Shown here: positions 38,483 to 47,801 of the stretch, piece by piece
How the letters are laid out: each line of letters opens with the position of its first letter
How positions within the stretch are numbered: the stretch's first letter is position 1
From: a virus
DNA: 60,852 bases
Reading direction: 5' to 3' (one strand)
Virus record (IMG/VR): IMGVR_UViG_3300035156_000177
Span: 1 to 60,852 of that record
Translations under genes and position numbers: made by a program
Notes under the pieces: model-generated
What the model saw: only the letters and a program-made list of their open reading frames with translations
Database searches by the model: none
What the model was told of the DNA's origin: nothing

Positions 38483-40399
38483 ATGGTGGTGCTCGACGAG
38501 ACCTTGGCCGCGTACGAGGCGGACCACCGGCTCCACCACCAGGTCCTGCGCGACGCGTTTCTGATGCGCAACCCTGCGGCGCAGCTGCCGGTGTTCGTGA
38601 ACTACGGGGTGGTCCACGACGAGATCCATGCGACCCTGCACGACGAGCACAACGACCTGGGGCTGACCCCGACGCTCCCGACGGCCATTGGCGGATCTGA
38701 GCACGTCGAGCACCACGAGATCCTGGCAGCCGCCCACAACGTGCGGGAGGTTACCCCGGACATTCCCCAGACGGCGCTGCGCGGGTGGTGGAAGGCCGAC
38801 GCGATCACCGGGGTGGCGTCGGGGGCGGCGCTGACGTCGTGGCCGAGCTCGGTCGACGGCGGGGTTCCGTTGACGGCGACTACGGGCCCGTTGTACGTGT
38901 CGGAGGGGGCGGTACTGTCCAACACCCGCCCTGCGGTGCAGTTCACCGGCGCGGTCAACATGGTCTCGACCACCGATAACAACACCGCCTCCACCAAGTT
39001 CATCGTGCTCCGCCCTGGGTCGTTCGGTGGTGGGTCTTCGTTCTACGCCGGGTCCGGTGGCAACGGCTACGAGCTGGGCCTGGGCCCCGGTGGGAAGTTC
39101 GACGTGTTCGTGGGAAACACCATCGTGGCTCGCACGGGGACCGCTGAGGGGACCCCGATCCCGATCAACACCTGGCACGTCCTGGCGGTGCGGGGCAACG
39201 GGTCCAACTCGACGACCACCTACATCGACGGGGTGCAGGACGGGCCGACGTCGACCGCCGGCCACAGTCCGGCCTCCACCGGGACCATCGTGGGGTCGTC
39301 GAACGGGGGCGGGTACTTCAACGGCTGGATCTCGGAGGTCATCGACTACAGCGTCGCGCTGAGCGACCTCGAGATGGGCGAGGTGACCGACTACCTGCTG
39401 ACCAAGTACGCGATCGGCGAGGTGGGTGCGCCGGACCTGACAGGGGTGTTCCGCAACTTTGACTGGGACACCTCGGAGAACCAGGCGTTCACGCACTCGG
39501 CGTCGGACTACCAGGTCGGCGCCGCTCACCAGCACGCGTGGCTGACCACCCCCACCCGATTGGGCACCGGCCACTCGGAGCGCTTCGAGTGCCACGGTCA
39601 GGCCACCGACATCGCCGGTGGGAACTCGTACCGGGCGATGATGGACGTCGTCGACACCAACGAGGGCGGCGACACGGTGGGAGCGGTGATCGGCTATCCC
39701 GAGGTCTACTATGCCCTGTCGACGTTCTGGCCGACGGTGGCCGGGACCCCGTCGCAGGCGACGATCACCCCGGGCTACTCCCAGGTCGGGATCCCGTTCG
39801 AGTCCATCATGGAGATCCACGAGCGGGGGAACGTCAACGGTGGCACGGTCGGGATCAACAACCTCAACCAGGTGACCAACCACCACATCGGGCTCCGCAA
39901 CGGCCAGTTGCAGTACCGCGGCTGCAACGGGACCTGGACGTGGAACGGGAGCGGTTGGACGCAGCCGGCGTGGAACACGGGCACCCCGGGGACGACGGGG
40001 AAGAACGACCAGATCCCGGTGCCGATCGTGAAGCCGGGTGTGACGGACGCGGCGATGCCGTCGGACACCTGGGTCGACATCATCATCCACATCCTCTTCC
40101 GCAAGGACTCGACGGGGCTGGTCGAGGTGTGGGCCCGGCAGGCGGGGCAGGAGTTCACCACCCTGCCGGGGGTCACGATCAACGGCCCGACACACAAGGT
40201 CGCGGTCGGCTCCGACGGAGTCACCCGCTCGTCGGCCGACTACGAGGCGGCGAACCTGGTCACCGGGTGCTACTTCCACTGCGGTCTCTACCCGGCCGGG
40301 ACGGTCTGGGCCGACGGGACCAACGGGGCGCATGTGCAGATCATCGACGAGCTGCGGCGTTACGGAACGCTGGCCGAAGCCAAAGCCAACTGGGAGTAG
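38483..40399 (+). CDS. tail fibre protein with LamG-like domain
   Basis: 638 residues. N-terminal 95 residues are His-rich and helical (attachment region). A LamG/concanavalin-like beta-sandwich (about 98-310: LRGWWKADAITG, then TWHVLAVRGNGSNSTTTYID and FNGWISEVIDYSVALS) is followed by a C-terminal jelly-roll resembling polysaccharide-lyase-like folds (YALSTFWP, IMEIHE, TWVDIIIHILFRKDSTG). Likely binds or degrades host surface polysaccharide. Start at ATG 38483 has only a weak Shine-Dalgarno. Confidence 0.8.
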   Translation: MVVLDETLAAYEADHRLHHQVLRDAFLMRNPAAQLPVFVNYGVVHDEIHATLHDEHNDLGLTPTLPTAIGGSEHVEHHEILAAAHNVREVTPDIPQTALRGWWKADAITGVASGAALTSWPSSVDGGVPLTATTGPLYVSEGAVLSNTRPAVQFTGAVNMVSTTDNNTASTKFIVLRPGSFGGGSSFYAGSGGNGYELGLGPGGKFDVFVGNTIVARTGTAEGTPIPINTWHVLAVRGNGSNSTTTYIDGVQDGPTSTAGHSPASTGTIVGSSNGGGYFNGWISEVIDYSVALSDLEMGEVTDYLLTKYAIGEVGAPDLTGVFRNFDWDTSENQAFTHSASDYQVGAAHQHAWLTTPTRLGTGHSERFECHGQATDIAGGNSYRAMMDVVDTNEGGDTVGAVIGYPEVYYALSTFWPTVAGTPSQATITPGYSQVGIPFESIMEIHERGNVNGGTVGINNLNQVTNHHIGLRNGQLQYRGCNGTWTWNGSGWTQPAWNTGTPGTTGKNDQIPVPIVKPGVTDAAMPSDTWVDIIIHILFRKDSTGLVEVWARQAGQEFTTLPGVTINGPTHKVAVGSDGVTRSSADYEAANLVTGCYFHCGLYPAGTVWADGTNGAHVQIIDELRRYGTLAEAKANWE

Positions 40400-40456
40400 A
40401 CAATGAAGTCTTTGAGGCACGTCGGCCTTTCGACCGTGACGTCGATCGGCTGATCC

Positions 40457-43400
40457 ATGGCTGACCCCACGACAGTCGCAGGGCTACGAGGGCGGTGGCG
40501 CGCGTCGACCATCGACTCGCCCCCGGTTGACGGGGGTGCCCTGCAGACCTGGACCGACACCTCGGCCTCCGGTGCGCACGCGGTCCAGGCCACGGTCGGT
40601 TTCCGTCCGGTCTACCGGACCTCGGGCGCCGCCCTGCCCAACGGCAAGCCGATCGTGGAGTTCACCTCGGCCAGCTCGCAGCGGGTGGTGGCCACGCTGC
40701 CCCAGAACACGGCGGTCACCCGGTTCCTGGTGATCCGGCTCAAGACGCTGTCGGCCAACCAGTCGGTGACCTCGTCGCCGCTGCAGCAGATCGTCACCAC
40801 CGCAGGTAAGTACTCCACCGGTGTGCAGAACGTGGCGTTCCTGGTCAACGCCACCGGTGCCGCGGTGCTGGCCGTCGACACCTGGTACATCCTCACCGTC
40901 ACCGACAACGGGTCGAACTCCGACACCACGTTCGTCAACGGGGCCCAGGACGGCACGTCGGCGACCGCTCACACGAACACCGGGACCGCGCTCACTATCG
41001 GAGCGAAGACCGACGGCGGCGAGTCACTCAACGGCTACGTCGCGGAGGTCCTGGACTACAGCTCGGTCCTCTCGGCCGCTGACCGGGCCACGGTCCACAC
41101 GTACCTGTCCGACGAGTACGGCATAGCGGTCGCGGACTATGTCGACCCCGCTGCGATCAGCCTGCGCGCGGTCGGTGCTCACACGGCGGCCGCAGCCGCG
41201 GTTAGCCCGCTGGTCCCGACGACGCCAGCGGGGCTGACTGCGGACGACATCTCGATCCTCACCGTGCAGGGCAAGCGTTCGGTGGCGGCCACCGCCCCGA
41301 CGGTCAGCACCCCGGTCGGGTGGACCCTGCTCGACATCACCCACGCTCCAGGGGTGGTGGCCGGGGTGGACACGGGGTCGAACACGGTGGCCACGTTCTA
41401 CCGGGTCGGGACCTACACCGACCCGTCGATCACGACGACCGGGTTCAACTCGGTGGGCGCGGTGATCGTGGCCTACACCCCGGGCACCGGCAAGACCTGG
41501 GTCAACCCCGTATCGACTTCGGGGTCGGACACCACATCGGGTGCGAACGGGGCGATCACGGCGGACGCGGGGCTCGACGTCCAGCCCTACGACCTGGTGC
41601 TCGTGGCGGCCGGCCTGTCCGGTGATGCGGGCACGGTGACCGCGCCGACCATCGGCGGGATGACCGGGGCGACCACCCTCCCGACCGTGACCCAGGTCAA
41701 CTTCGCGGTCACCACTGGCAACGATGTCCGCACCCTGATCGCTGACGAGAAGGTCAGCGCGGGCACCTCCAGTGTCGCGCCGACGTTCGCTTACACCAAC
41801 GCCTCGTCGCTCACGTCGCACGCCCAGTTCGTCCGGCTCCGCGCGGTCGCACAGTCGACCAGCGCATCAGGCACCGGAGAGATCAGTCAGACCTCAGCGC
41901 TCACCTCGACCGGCGAGAAGGGTGCGCAGGCGACGGGAGAGATCAGCCAGTCCTCGACCGTCGAATCGAATGGCACCAAGGCCGCGATCGCCACCGGGAC
42001 GATCAGCCAGAGTTCGACGGTCACCTCGACGGGCGCGAAGTCGACCACGGGTACGGGTGCGATCAGCCAGACGTCGGCGGTCGTCTCGACGGGTCTCAAG
42101 GGGGCCTCGGGCACCGGGTCGGTCTCCCAGACAGACGATTTGACGTCGGTCGGCCTCAAAGGTGGCCTGGGGACCACGACGGTCAGCCAGACGCACAACC
42201 TCACGTCGACCGGCTACCAGATCCGGTCCGGCACTGGGACGCTGTCCCAGACGCACGCCACGTCGTCGGAGGGCACCAAGACGGGCGCCGGGACCACGAC
42301 CCTCGCCCAGACGTCTACCGTCGCTTCGGCGGGGGCCAAGGGCTCTTCCGGGTCCGGCTCGGTGTCGCAGTCTTCGGCGCTGACGTCGACCGGGTTCGGG
42401 ACCGACATCGGCGACATCTTCCTCCCCGAGTACGACCAGACCGAAGAGGTCGGCGGGTCTGGCCTGATCACCCAGACGCACGCCATGACCAGCACCGGGT
42501 CCAAGGCGGGGCAGGGCACCGGCTCGATCGACCAGGCGCACGCCCTGGTCGTCACCTCGGGGAAGGTCTCCTCCGGGACCGCGCAGGTCGCCCAGAGCAG
42601 CGACCTCGCCTCGAGTGGCGCCAAGTTCGGGTCGGGCTCGGGGCAGGTGTCGCAGAGCAACGACGTGTCGTCGACCGGGGCCAAGACTGGCATCGGCACC
42701 TCGGTCCTGTCCCAAACCAACGACCTGACCTCGACGGGTAGCAAGGCGGCTGCTGCGACCGGGTCCGTCGACCAGGCCTCGACGGCCACTTCGACCGGGG
42801 CCAAGACCGGGCTCGGGTCGGGGTCAATCAGCCAGACCAGCACGCTGACGGCGACCTCGGGCAAGGTGGTCACCGGAACGGCGACCCTCAGCCAGGTCTC
42901 CGACGTCACCTCGTCGGGCTCGAAGAGCACGACCGGGACCGGCTCGGTCAGCTCGATGTCCGACCTGACCGGTACCGGTGGCAAGCAGGCATCGGGCAGT
43001 GGCTCGATCACCCAGACGCACACTCTGACGTCGTCGGGGCAGCGGGTGCTGGCCAACCAGGGGTTCGGCTCGATCGACCAGACCCACGCCCTGACCTCGA
43101 GCGGCGCGAAGACCGCAGCGTCGGGGACGGGGCAGATCAGCCAGAGCCACACCCTGGCCGCGGTGTCCGGGAAGGTGTCAGCGGGCACCGCTACCCTTTC
43201 CCAGGCCTCGACCCTGATCACGACCGGCAGCAAGACCGCCGAGGGCAGCGCCACCATCGTCCAGGTGTCGGACCTGACGTCGGCGGGCAGCAAGGTCCAA
43301 GCCAACGCTGGCGCGGTGTCTATTGATCAGCCGAGCGATCTGACCGGCTCGGGGTCGAAGAGCGCTGCAGGTCAAGCCGAGTTGGATGTGCCGAGCAACA

Positions 43401-43960
43401 TCCAAGTTTCCGGGCAGAAACTTGGGTTTGGGCTGGGGGCTGTCGAGCAGACCAGCACCTATACCGGTTCGGGTGCTAAGACCGGTGTCGGGTCCGGGAC
43501 GATCAGTCAGGGGTCGTCGGTCACCGGTGGCGGCGAGACCATCATCGACGCCCGGTCCGGGTCTGGCACCCTCAGCCAGGCGAGCACCCTGTCGGCAGCT
43601 GGCGGCAAGACCATCACCGGCTCGGGCAGCATGACAACCTCGGCCGCTACGACCAGCTCGGTCGGGCTCAAGATGGCGGCCGGGGCCGGGTCGGTCGACC
43701 AGTCGGTGGCCATCACTGTCGAAGACTTCCGGTCTGGTTTCGGGATCGGCCACATCGACCAGGGTTCGGCGCTGCAGGCGGCGGGCAGTAAGCAGGCGGG
43801 CGGGCTCGGGACGGTCGCTCAGACCTCGACACTCTCCAGCTCGGGCGGCAAACTGGTCATCCAGTCGCGCGACATCGACTGCACTTTCACCCTGCTCGGA
43901 TCGCGCTACACCTTCGACGTGGTGCCGAGCCGTTATCTGTTCGAGATGGAGCCACGATGA
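40457..43960 (+). CDS. long tail fibre: LamG domain plus about 33 repeats
   Basis: 1167 residues. A LamG-like domain at about 8-225 (LRGRWRASTIDSPP to LSDEYGI) is similar to the one in the preceding fibre. A beta-rich domain follows (about 230-470). Residues about 471-1130 are tandem repeats of about 20 residues of the form GTGxxSQTSxLTSTGxK, interrupted once near 650 by IFLPEYDQTEEVG. The C terminus ends with a short beta region (FTLLGSRYTFDVVPSRYLFE). The repeats probably build a long thin trimeric shaft. High GC third positions make a long false reading frame on the other strand. Confidence 0.82.
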   Translation: MADPTTVAGLRGRWRASTIDSPPVDGGALQTWTDTSASGAHAVQATVGFRPVYRTSGAALPNGKPIVEFTSASSQRVVATLPQNTAVTRFLVIRLKTLSANQSVTSSPLQQIVTTAGKYSTGVQNVAFLVNATGAAVLAVDTWYILTVTDNGSNSDTTFVNGAQDGTSATAHTNTGTALTIGAKTDGGESLNGYVAEVLDYSSVLSAADRATVHTYLSDEYGIAVADYVDPAAISLRAVGAHTAAAAAVSPLVPTTPAGLTADDISILTVQGKRSVAATAPTVSTPVGWTLLDITHAPGVVAGVDTGSNTVATFYRVGTYTDPSITTTGFNSVGAVIVAYTPGTGKTWVNPVSTSGSDTTSGANGAITADAGLDVQPYDLVLVAAGLSGDAGTVTAPTIGGMTGATTLPTVTQVNFAVTTGNDVRTLIADEKVSAGTSSVAPTFAYTNASSLTSHAQFVRLRAVAQSTSASGTGEISQTSALTSTGEKGAQATGEISQSSTVESNGTKAAIATGTISQSSTVTSTGAKSTTGTGAISQTSAVVSTGLKGASGTGSVSQTDDLTSVGLKGGLGTTTVSQTHNLTSTGYQIRSGTGTLSQTHATSSEGTKTGAGTTTLAQTSTVASAGAKGSSGSGSVSQSSALTSTGFGTDIGDIFLPEYDQTEEVGGSGLITQTHAMTSTGSKAGQGTGSIDQAHALVVTSGKVSSGTAQVAQSSDLASSGAKFGSGSGQVSQSNDVSSTGAKTGIGTSVLSQTNDLTSTGSKAAAATGSVDQASTATSTGAKTGLGSGSISQTSTLTATSGKVVTGTATLSQVSDVTSSGSKSTTGTGSVSSMSDLTGTGGKQASGSGSITQTHTLTSSGQRVLANQGFGSIDQTHALTSSGAKTAASGTGQISQSHTLAAVSGKVSAGTATLSQASTLITTGSKTAEGSATIVQVSDLTSAGSKVQANAGAVSIDQPSDLTGSGSKSAAGQAELDVPSNIQVSGQKLGFGLGAVEQTSTYTGSGAKTGVGSGTISQGSSVTGGGETIIDARSGSGTLSQASTLSAAGGKTITGSGSMTTSAATTSSVGLKMAAGAGSVDQSVAITVEDFRSGFGIGHIDQGSALQAAGSKQAGGLGTVAQTSTLSSSGGKLVIQSRDIDCTFTLLGSRYTFDVVPSRYLFEMEPR
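41871..43850 (+). repeat. tandem degenerate coding repeats of about 60 bp
   Basis: Roughly 33 in-frame repeats of 57-63 bp encoding GTG-x-x-SQTS-x-LTSTG-x-K type units. The units are diverged at DNA level but keep the protein pattern, so they are old duplications under selection. Confidence 0.8.
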
Positions 43961-44271
43961 GAACGATCCGAGTCAGCCAGGGTTTCACCGACTTCGCCGA
44001 GGGGATCCTCACCGAGGTCGACAGTAAGGACCTGACGTTGACTGACAAGCGGATCGCCTTGGTGGCTGCGGGATCTCTCCCGCCGGCGCCGGGAACGGAC
44101 GGCTGGAAGACACCAGACCGGCTGGAGCGGCTAGCCGACCACCGGTGGAGGCTGAGCCTGTTCGTTGACAGCTCGTACGCGCTGGGTCAGTACTACCTAT
44201 GGGCGTTGCCGGTTGACAACCCGACGGAGACCCCTGTCCAGGCCAGCAACCACATGATCGTGCTGATCTAA
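43957..44271 (+). CDS. hypothetical structural-region protein
   Basis: 104 residues, ATGA overlap with the fibre gene. Beta-rich (WRLSLFVDSSYALGQYYLWA). Position suggests a fibre-tip or chaperone role; no family recognised. Confidence 0.72.
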   Translation: MRTIRVSQGFTDFAEGILTEVDSKDLTLTDKRIALVAAGSLPPAPGTDGWKTPDRLERLADHRWRLSLFVDSSYALGQYYLWALPVDNPTETPVQASNHMIVLI

Positions 44272-44308
44272 GATCGGCACCGTGAGCAACTACTAAGGAA
44301 GAGGGATC

Positions 44309-44521
44309 ATGGCCGTTTCACGCAAGCGGGTCGGAATCGTCAAGAATGACGGGTCCGGTTTCAAGCACAGCGACTTCTCGGTCGCGGCGCTCAACGAGTT
44401 ACGGGCTGGCCAGGTCCCGGAAGACTTCGGTGGCGACACCCACCACAACCTCCCCGAGTACCTCGGTGAGGGCCAGGCCGCCCAGCACGCCGCGACCCCG
44501 TACGACGACGGCGGGTACTGA
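44309..44521 (+). CDS. hypothetical protein
   Basis: 70 residues, ATG 44309 with AAGGAAGAGG. Contains VGIVKNDGSGFKHSDFSVAA; acidic C terminus. The stop shares a base with the next ATG. Unknown. Confidence 0.7.
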   Translation: MAVSRKRVGIVKNDGSGFKHSDFSVAALNELRAGQVPEDFGGDTHHNLPEYLGEGQAAQHAATPYDDGGY

Positions 44522-44826
44522 TGGCCGGACGTGTCCTCAGGGACAGCAAGGGACGCTACGCCGGGTCGACGCGCGGCTGGGGCAGGGGGGTGAGCCGCGG
44601 CGGCAAGGGCGGTGCGTCCGGTGGCGGGCGGATCAAGAAGAAGGGGTCGGGGGTGATCTACTCCCGGCCCGCTGCGGTGGGGATGGCGATCAAGCGGGGC
44701 GTGTCGGTGGGCGGTCCGATCGCCGCGCTGAACCGTCGCAGCCCGTCGGCTCTGGCGACCGCGGCGGCCGTGGCGTCGGTGACCGGTGCGCAGACGTACC
44801 GCAAGGCGCGTACCGGGCGGCTGTGA
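44521..44826 (+). CDS. basic glycine-rich protein
   Basis: 101 residues, coupled start. Very basic and Gly-rich N terminus (SKGRYAGSTRGWGRGVSRGG, then GGRIKKKGSG), followed by an Ala-rich helical part. Likely contacts DNA or another virion component; it lies just before the large terminase gene. Unknown family. Confidence 0.68.
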   Translation: MAGRVLRDSKGRYAGSTRGWGRGVSRGGKGGASGGGRIKKKGSGVIYSRPAAVGMAIKRGVSVGGPIAALNRRSPSALATAAAVASVTGAQTYRKARTGRL

Positions 44827-44830
44827 GCTG

Positions 44831-46216
44831 ATGCCCAAGAAGGCCCTGAGCCTGTCCGGGGTCTTCGCTGAGATCGGTTACCGACCCCACGCGGTGCAGA
44901 AGCGGATCCATGGCCAGATGGAGCGGTCGCGGTTCCGGGTGGTGTGCGCCGGCCGCCGGACCGGCAAGTCGACCCTCGGTGGGCACGAGCTCGTCCCTCG
45001 TGCCCTGGAGGCGTACCTCAACCGTGCGCAGCTGGAGCCGCACGGCAAGCGCGACGAGTTCTGGATCGTCGGGCCGGAGTACTCCGATGCGGAGAAGGAG
45101 TTCCGCGTGCTGTGGAACGACCTGGAGAAGCTCGAGGTGCCGCTCGACCGGCCGGGCTCGTACAACGACCCGATCTCGGGCAACATGCACATCAGCCTCT
45201 GGGGCGGCCGGTTCCTGGTGCACGCCAAGTCGGCGAAGTACCCGCAGACCCTGGTCGGTGAGGCGCTCAAGGGTGTGATCCTGGCGGAGGCGGCGAAGCT
45301 CAAGCCGTCGGTATGGACCAAGTACATCCGCCCGACGCTGGCCGACTACCGGGGGTCGGCGCTGTTCTCCAGCACGCCGGAGGGCAAAAACTGGTTCTAC
45401 GAGCTGTGGCAGCGGGGCCAGCAGGGCCAGGACGGGTGGTGGTCGATCCGGATGCCCAGCTGGACCAACGACATCCTGTTCCCGGCGGGCCGGTTCGACC
45501 CGGAGATCCGGGCCATGGAGTCGGAGATGACCCGCGAGAAGTTCATGCAGGAGATCGGCGCGGACTTCACCGAGAACGTGGGGGCGGTGTTCAAGGACTT
45601 CGACGAGGAGATCCACGTCACCCACCTGTTCTACGACCCCAAGCTGCCGCTCTACCTGGCTACCGACTACGGCTTCACCAACCCCAACGTCGTGCTGTTC
45701 ATCCAGCTGGACATGTGGGACAACGTCTACGTGATCGGGGAGTACTACCAGCGCCGGCGCACGACCCCGGAGATGATCGCCGACATCGACGCCGACCCCC
45801 GGCTGGGCCCGCTCACCCGGGTCGCCCTGGCGCTCTACCCGGACCCGGAGGCGCCGGGGGATGCGAACCAGCAGTCGAGCGCCTGGAACGTGCCACTGCG
45901 GGGCGGGACGGGCGGTCTGATCCTGGACCGGGTCGACATGATCCGGCGGTGGCTCAAGATCGGGCCGGACTACCTCGAGGAGGGCCACCCGGACCGGGCG
46001 CCGCGGCTCTACTTCGACCACAGCTGCACCAACGCGATCCGTGAGATGCAGGACTATCGATACCCTGAGACGAAGTCCGAGCAGAACGACACCGAGAACC
46101 CCCTCAAGAAGGACGACCACGTCCCGGAGGCGCTCGGTCGGTTCATGGCCGGGCACTACTCCCAGTCGGTCACCAAGCCAGGCACGGCCACCGTGCGCAA
46201 ATCCAGGTCCGCTTAG
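44831..46216 (+). CDS. terminase large subunit
   Basis: 461 residues from ATG 44831. ATPase domain with Walker A CAGRRTGKST (about 39-48), a Walker B-like GVILAEAAK (about 148) and motif SALFSSTPEG (about 177-186). The nuclease domain has LYLATDYGFTNPN (about 274, first catalytic Asp) and later acidic residues (LYFDHSCTNAIREM). It pumps and cuts DNA into the prohead. Its small-subunit candidate is 17 kb upstream. Confidence 0.93.
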   Translation: MPKKALSLSGVFAEIGYRPHAVQKRIHGQMERSRFRVVCAGRRTGKSTLGGHELVPRALEAYLNRAQLEPHGKRDEFWIVGPEYSDAEKEFRVLWNDLEKLEVPLDRPGSYNDPISGNMHISLWGGRFLVHAKSAKYPQTLVGEALKGVILAEAAKLKPSVWTKYIRPTLADYRGSALFSSTPEGKNWFYELWQRGQQGQDGWWSIRMPSWTNDILFPAGRFDPEIRAMESEMTREKFMQEIGADFTENVGAVFKDFDEEIHVTHLFYDPKLPLYLATDYGFTNPNVVLFIQLDMWDNVYVIGEYYQRRRTTPEMIADIDADPRLGPLTRVALALYPDPEAPGDANQQSSAWNVPLRGGTGGLILDRVDMIRRWLKIGPDYLEEGHPDRAPRLYFDHSCTNAIREMQDYRYPETKSEQNDTENPLKKDDHVPEALGRFMAGHYSQSVTKPGTATVRKSRSA

Positions 46217-46224
46217 GAGCGCCC

Positions 46225-47799
46225 ATGGTCCTCTACAACACCGCCGCCCCCTTCTTCGGCGCGCCTCCGGACTGGCTCAACGCGACCGACGCGCGGCGGC
46301 TGGCGGCGTATGAGTTCTACAAGGCGCTCTACAAGAACGACAACACGACCTACAAGGTCGACCTGCGCGGCGACGAGGAGAACCCGCTCTACGTCCCGGC
46401 GGCCAAGCGCATCGTCAAGACCATGGCCCGCTACGTGTGCAAGGGGCTCGGCTTCACTCCGGTGATCGACCCGCTGTTCACGGTGGCCGACGACCAGCAG
46501 GCGGCGATGATCACCGCCTACGGCAACCTGTTCAAGCGGGAGGAGTTCTTCGCCAACTTCCGTGACGCGCTGGAGATGGGGATCGCCCAGGGCGACTTCT
46601 GCCTGTACGTGTCCGGGGACGTGGCCAAGCCGGAGGGGTCGAGGATCACCCTGCGGTTCATCGACCCGGGCACCTACTTCCCGATGACGGACCCGATGGA
46701 CGCGCAGCGGGTGGTCGGGCAGCAGATGGTCGAGCGGGTGTTCCTCAACGCGTCGCTGCAGGCCAGGATGCCGGACTCGACGACGGAGTACCTGCGTCGG
46801 CAACGGTGGCTCAAGGTCACCTCGCCGTTGCACCCGGGATACGTCGAGCCTCCGGGGGTGCCGAACTACGAGACGCCGATCCAGTACGAGTCGGTGATCA
46901 TGAACACCCGGGACTGGGAGGATCCGGCCAAGGCCGAGATCGTCCGGGTCGACTTCCCGCTGGCCGAGCTGCCCGGCATCACCCAGCTGCCGATCTACCA
47001 CTTCGTCAACAAGGGCGAGACCGGTGAGCTGATGGGTGTGAGTGAGCTGGAGGGCTTCGAGCGTCTGGTGATGGGCGTCAACCAGGCGATCACCGACGAG
47101 GACGTCGCGCTGGCCATGCAGGGGCTCGGGATGTACGTCACCGACCAGGTCCCGGTGAACGCCGACGGGGAGCGCACGGACTGGGTTCTGGGGCCGCGCC
47201 GGGTGGTGGAGGTGTCGGCGAACGGCACGTTCACCCGGGTCGGCGGGGTCGAGAAGATCACGGCCTACCAGGACCACATCGGCTACCTGCAGGACCAGGC
47301 CGAGAGCACGGCGGGGATCTCCGATGTGGCGCTGGGCCAGGTCGACACCTCGGTCGCCGACTCCGGGATCGCGCTGGCGCTGCGGTTCGGCCCGCTGCTC
47401 GACGAGGCCGAGCGGAAGGACGACCGGGTGATCCCCAAGCTCAACCAGTTCTCCTACGACCTGCGGCAGTGGTTCGCGGTCTACGAGGGAACGCAGTTCC
47501 CCGACGGGCTGACCATCGAGTTCGAGGCCGGCGACAAGCTGCCCCAGGACCGTGACAAGTTGCTGGCCACCTACCAGGACCTGTTCGTCAACGGGGTCCT
47601 GACGATGCGGCTCTACATCGAGAAGCTCAACGAGCTCGGCTTCAACCTGGGCGACCCGGCCAAGCTGATCGCCGAGCAGGAGGCGGATGCGCAGAAGTCG
47701 CTGGAGCGTCAGCAGGCGATGATGGCCGCCGACCCGACCGCGGAGGACGGCAACCGGCTGGACGCCGAGGCGGAGGCACCTGACGACGCGGAGGTCTGA
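46225..47799 (+). CDS. portal protein
   Basis: 524 residues, AGGAG before ATG 46225. SPP1/A118-type portal pattern: N-terminal WLNATDARRLAAYEFYKALY, clip/wing region, long helix with SVADSGIALALRFGPLL (about 377) and an acidic C-terminal tail. It forms the dodecameric DNA channel at one capsid vertex, between terminase and head connectors. Confidence 0.92.
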   Translation: MVLYNTAAPFFGAPPDWLNATDARRLAAYEFYKALYKNDNTTYKVDLRGDEENPLYVPAAKRIVKTMARYVCKGLGFTPVIDPLFTVADDQQAAMITAYGNLFKREEFFANFRDALEMGIAQGDFCLYVSGDVAKPEGSRITLRFIDPGTYFPMTDPMDAQRVVGQQMVERVFLNASLQARMPDSTTEYLRRQRWLKVTSPLHPGYVEPPGVPNYETPIQYESVIMNTRDWEDPAKAEIVRVDFPLAELPGITQLPIYHFVNKGETGELMGVSELEGFERLVMGVNQAITDEDVALAMQGLGMYVTDQVPVNADGERTDWVLGPRRVVEVSANGTFTRVGGVEKITAYQDHIGYLQDQAESTAGISDVALGQVDTSVADSGIALALRFGPLLDEAERKDDRVIPKLNQFSYDLRQWFAVYEGTQFPDGLTIEFEAGDKLPQDRDKLLATYQDLFVNGVLTMRLYIEKLNELGFNLGDPAKLIAEQEADAQKSLERQQAMMAADPTAEDGNRLDAEAEAPDDAEV

Positions 47800-47801
47800 C
47801 C

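Noticed and set aside
40403-40453. 16-codon frame between the two fibre genes
   Set aside because: Too short, no Shine-Dalgarno, no coupling; treated as part of the 57-base spacer.
42214-43305. 363-codon minus-strand frame under the fibre repeats
   Set aside because: It results from the repeated Ser/Thr/Gly codons on the plus strand, which avoid stops in the complement. No ribosome site or promoter is visible.
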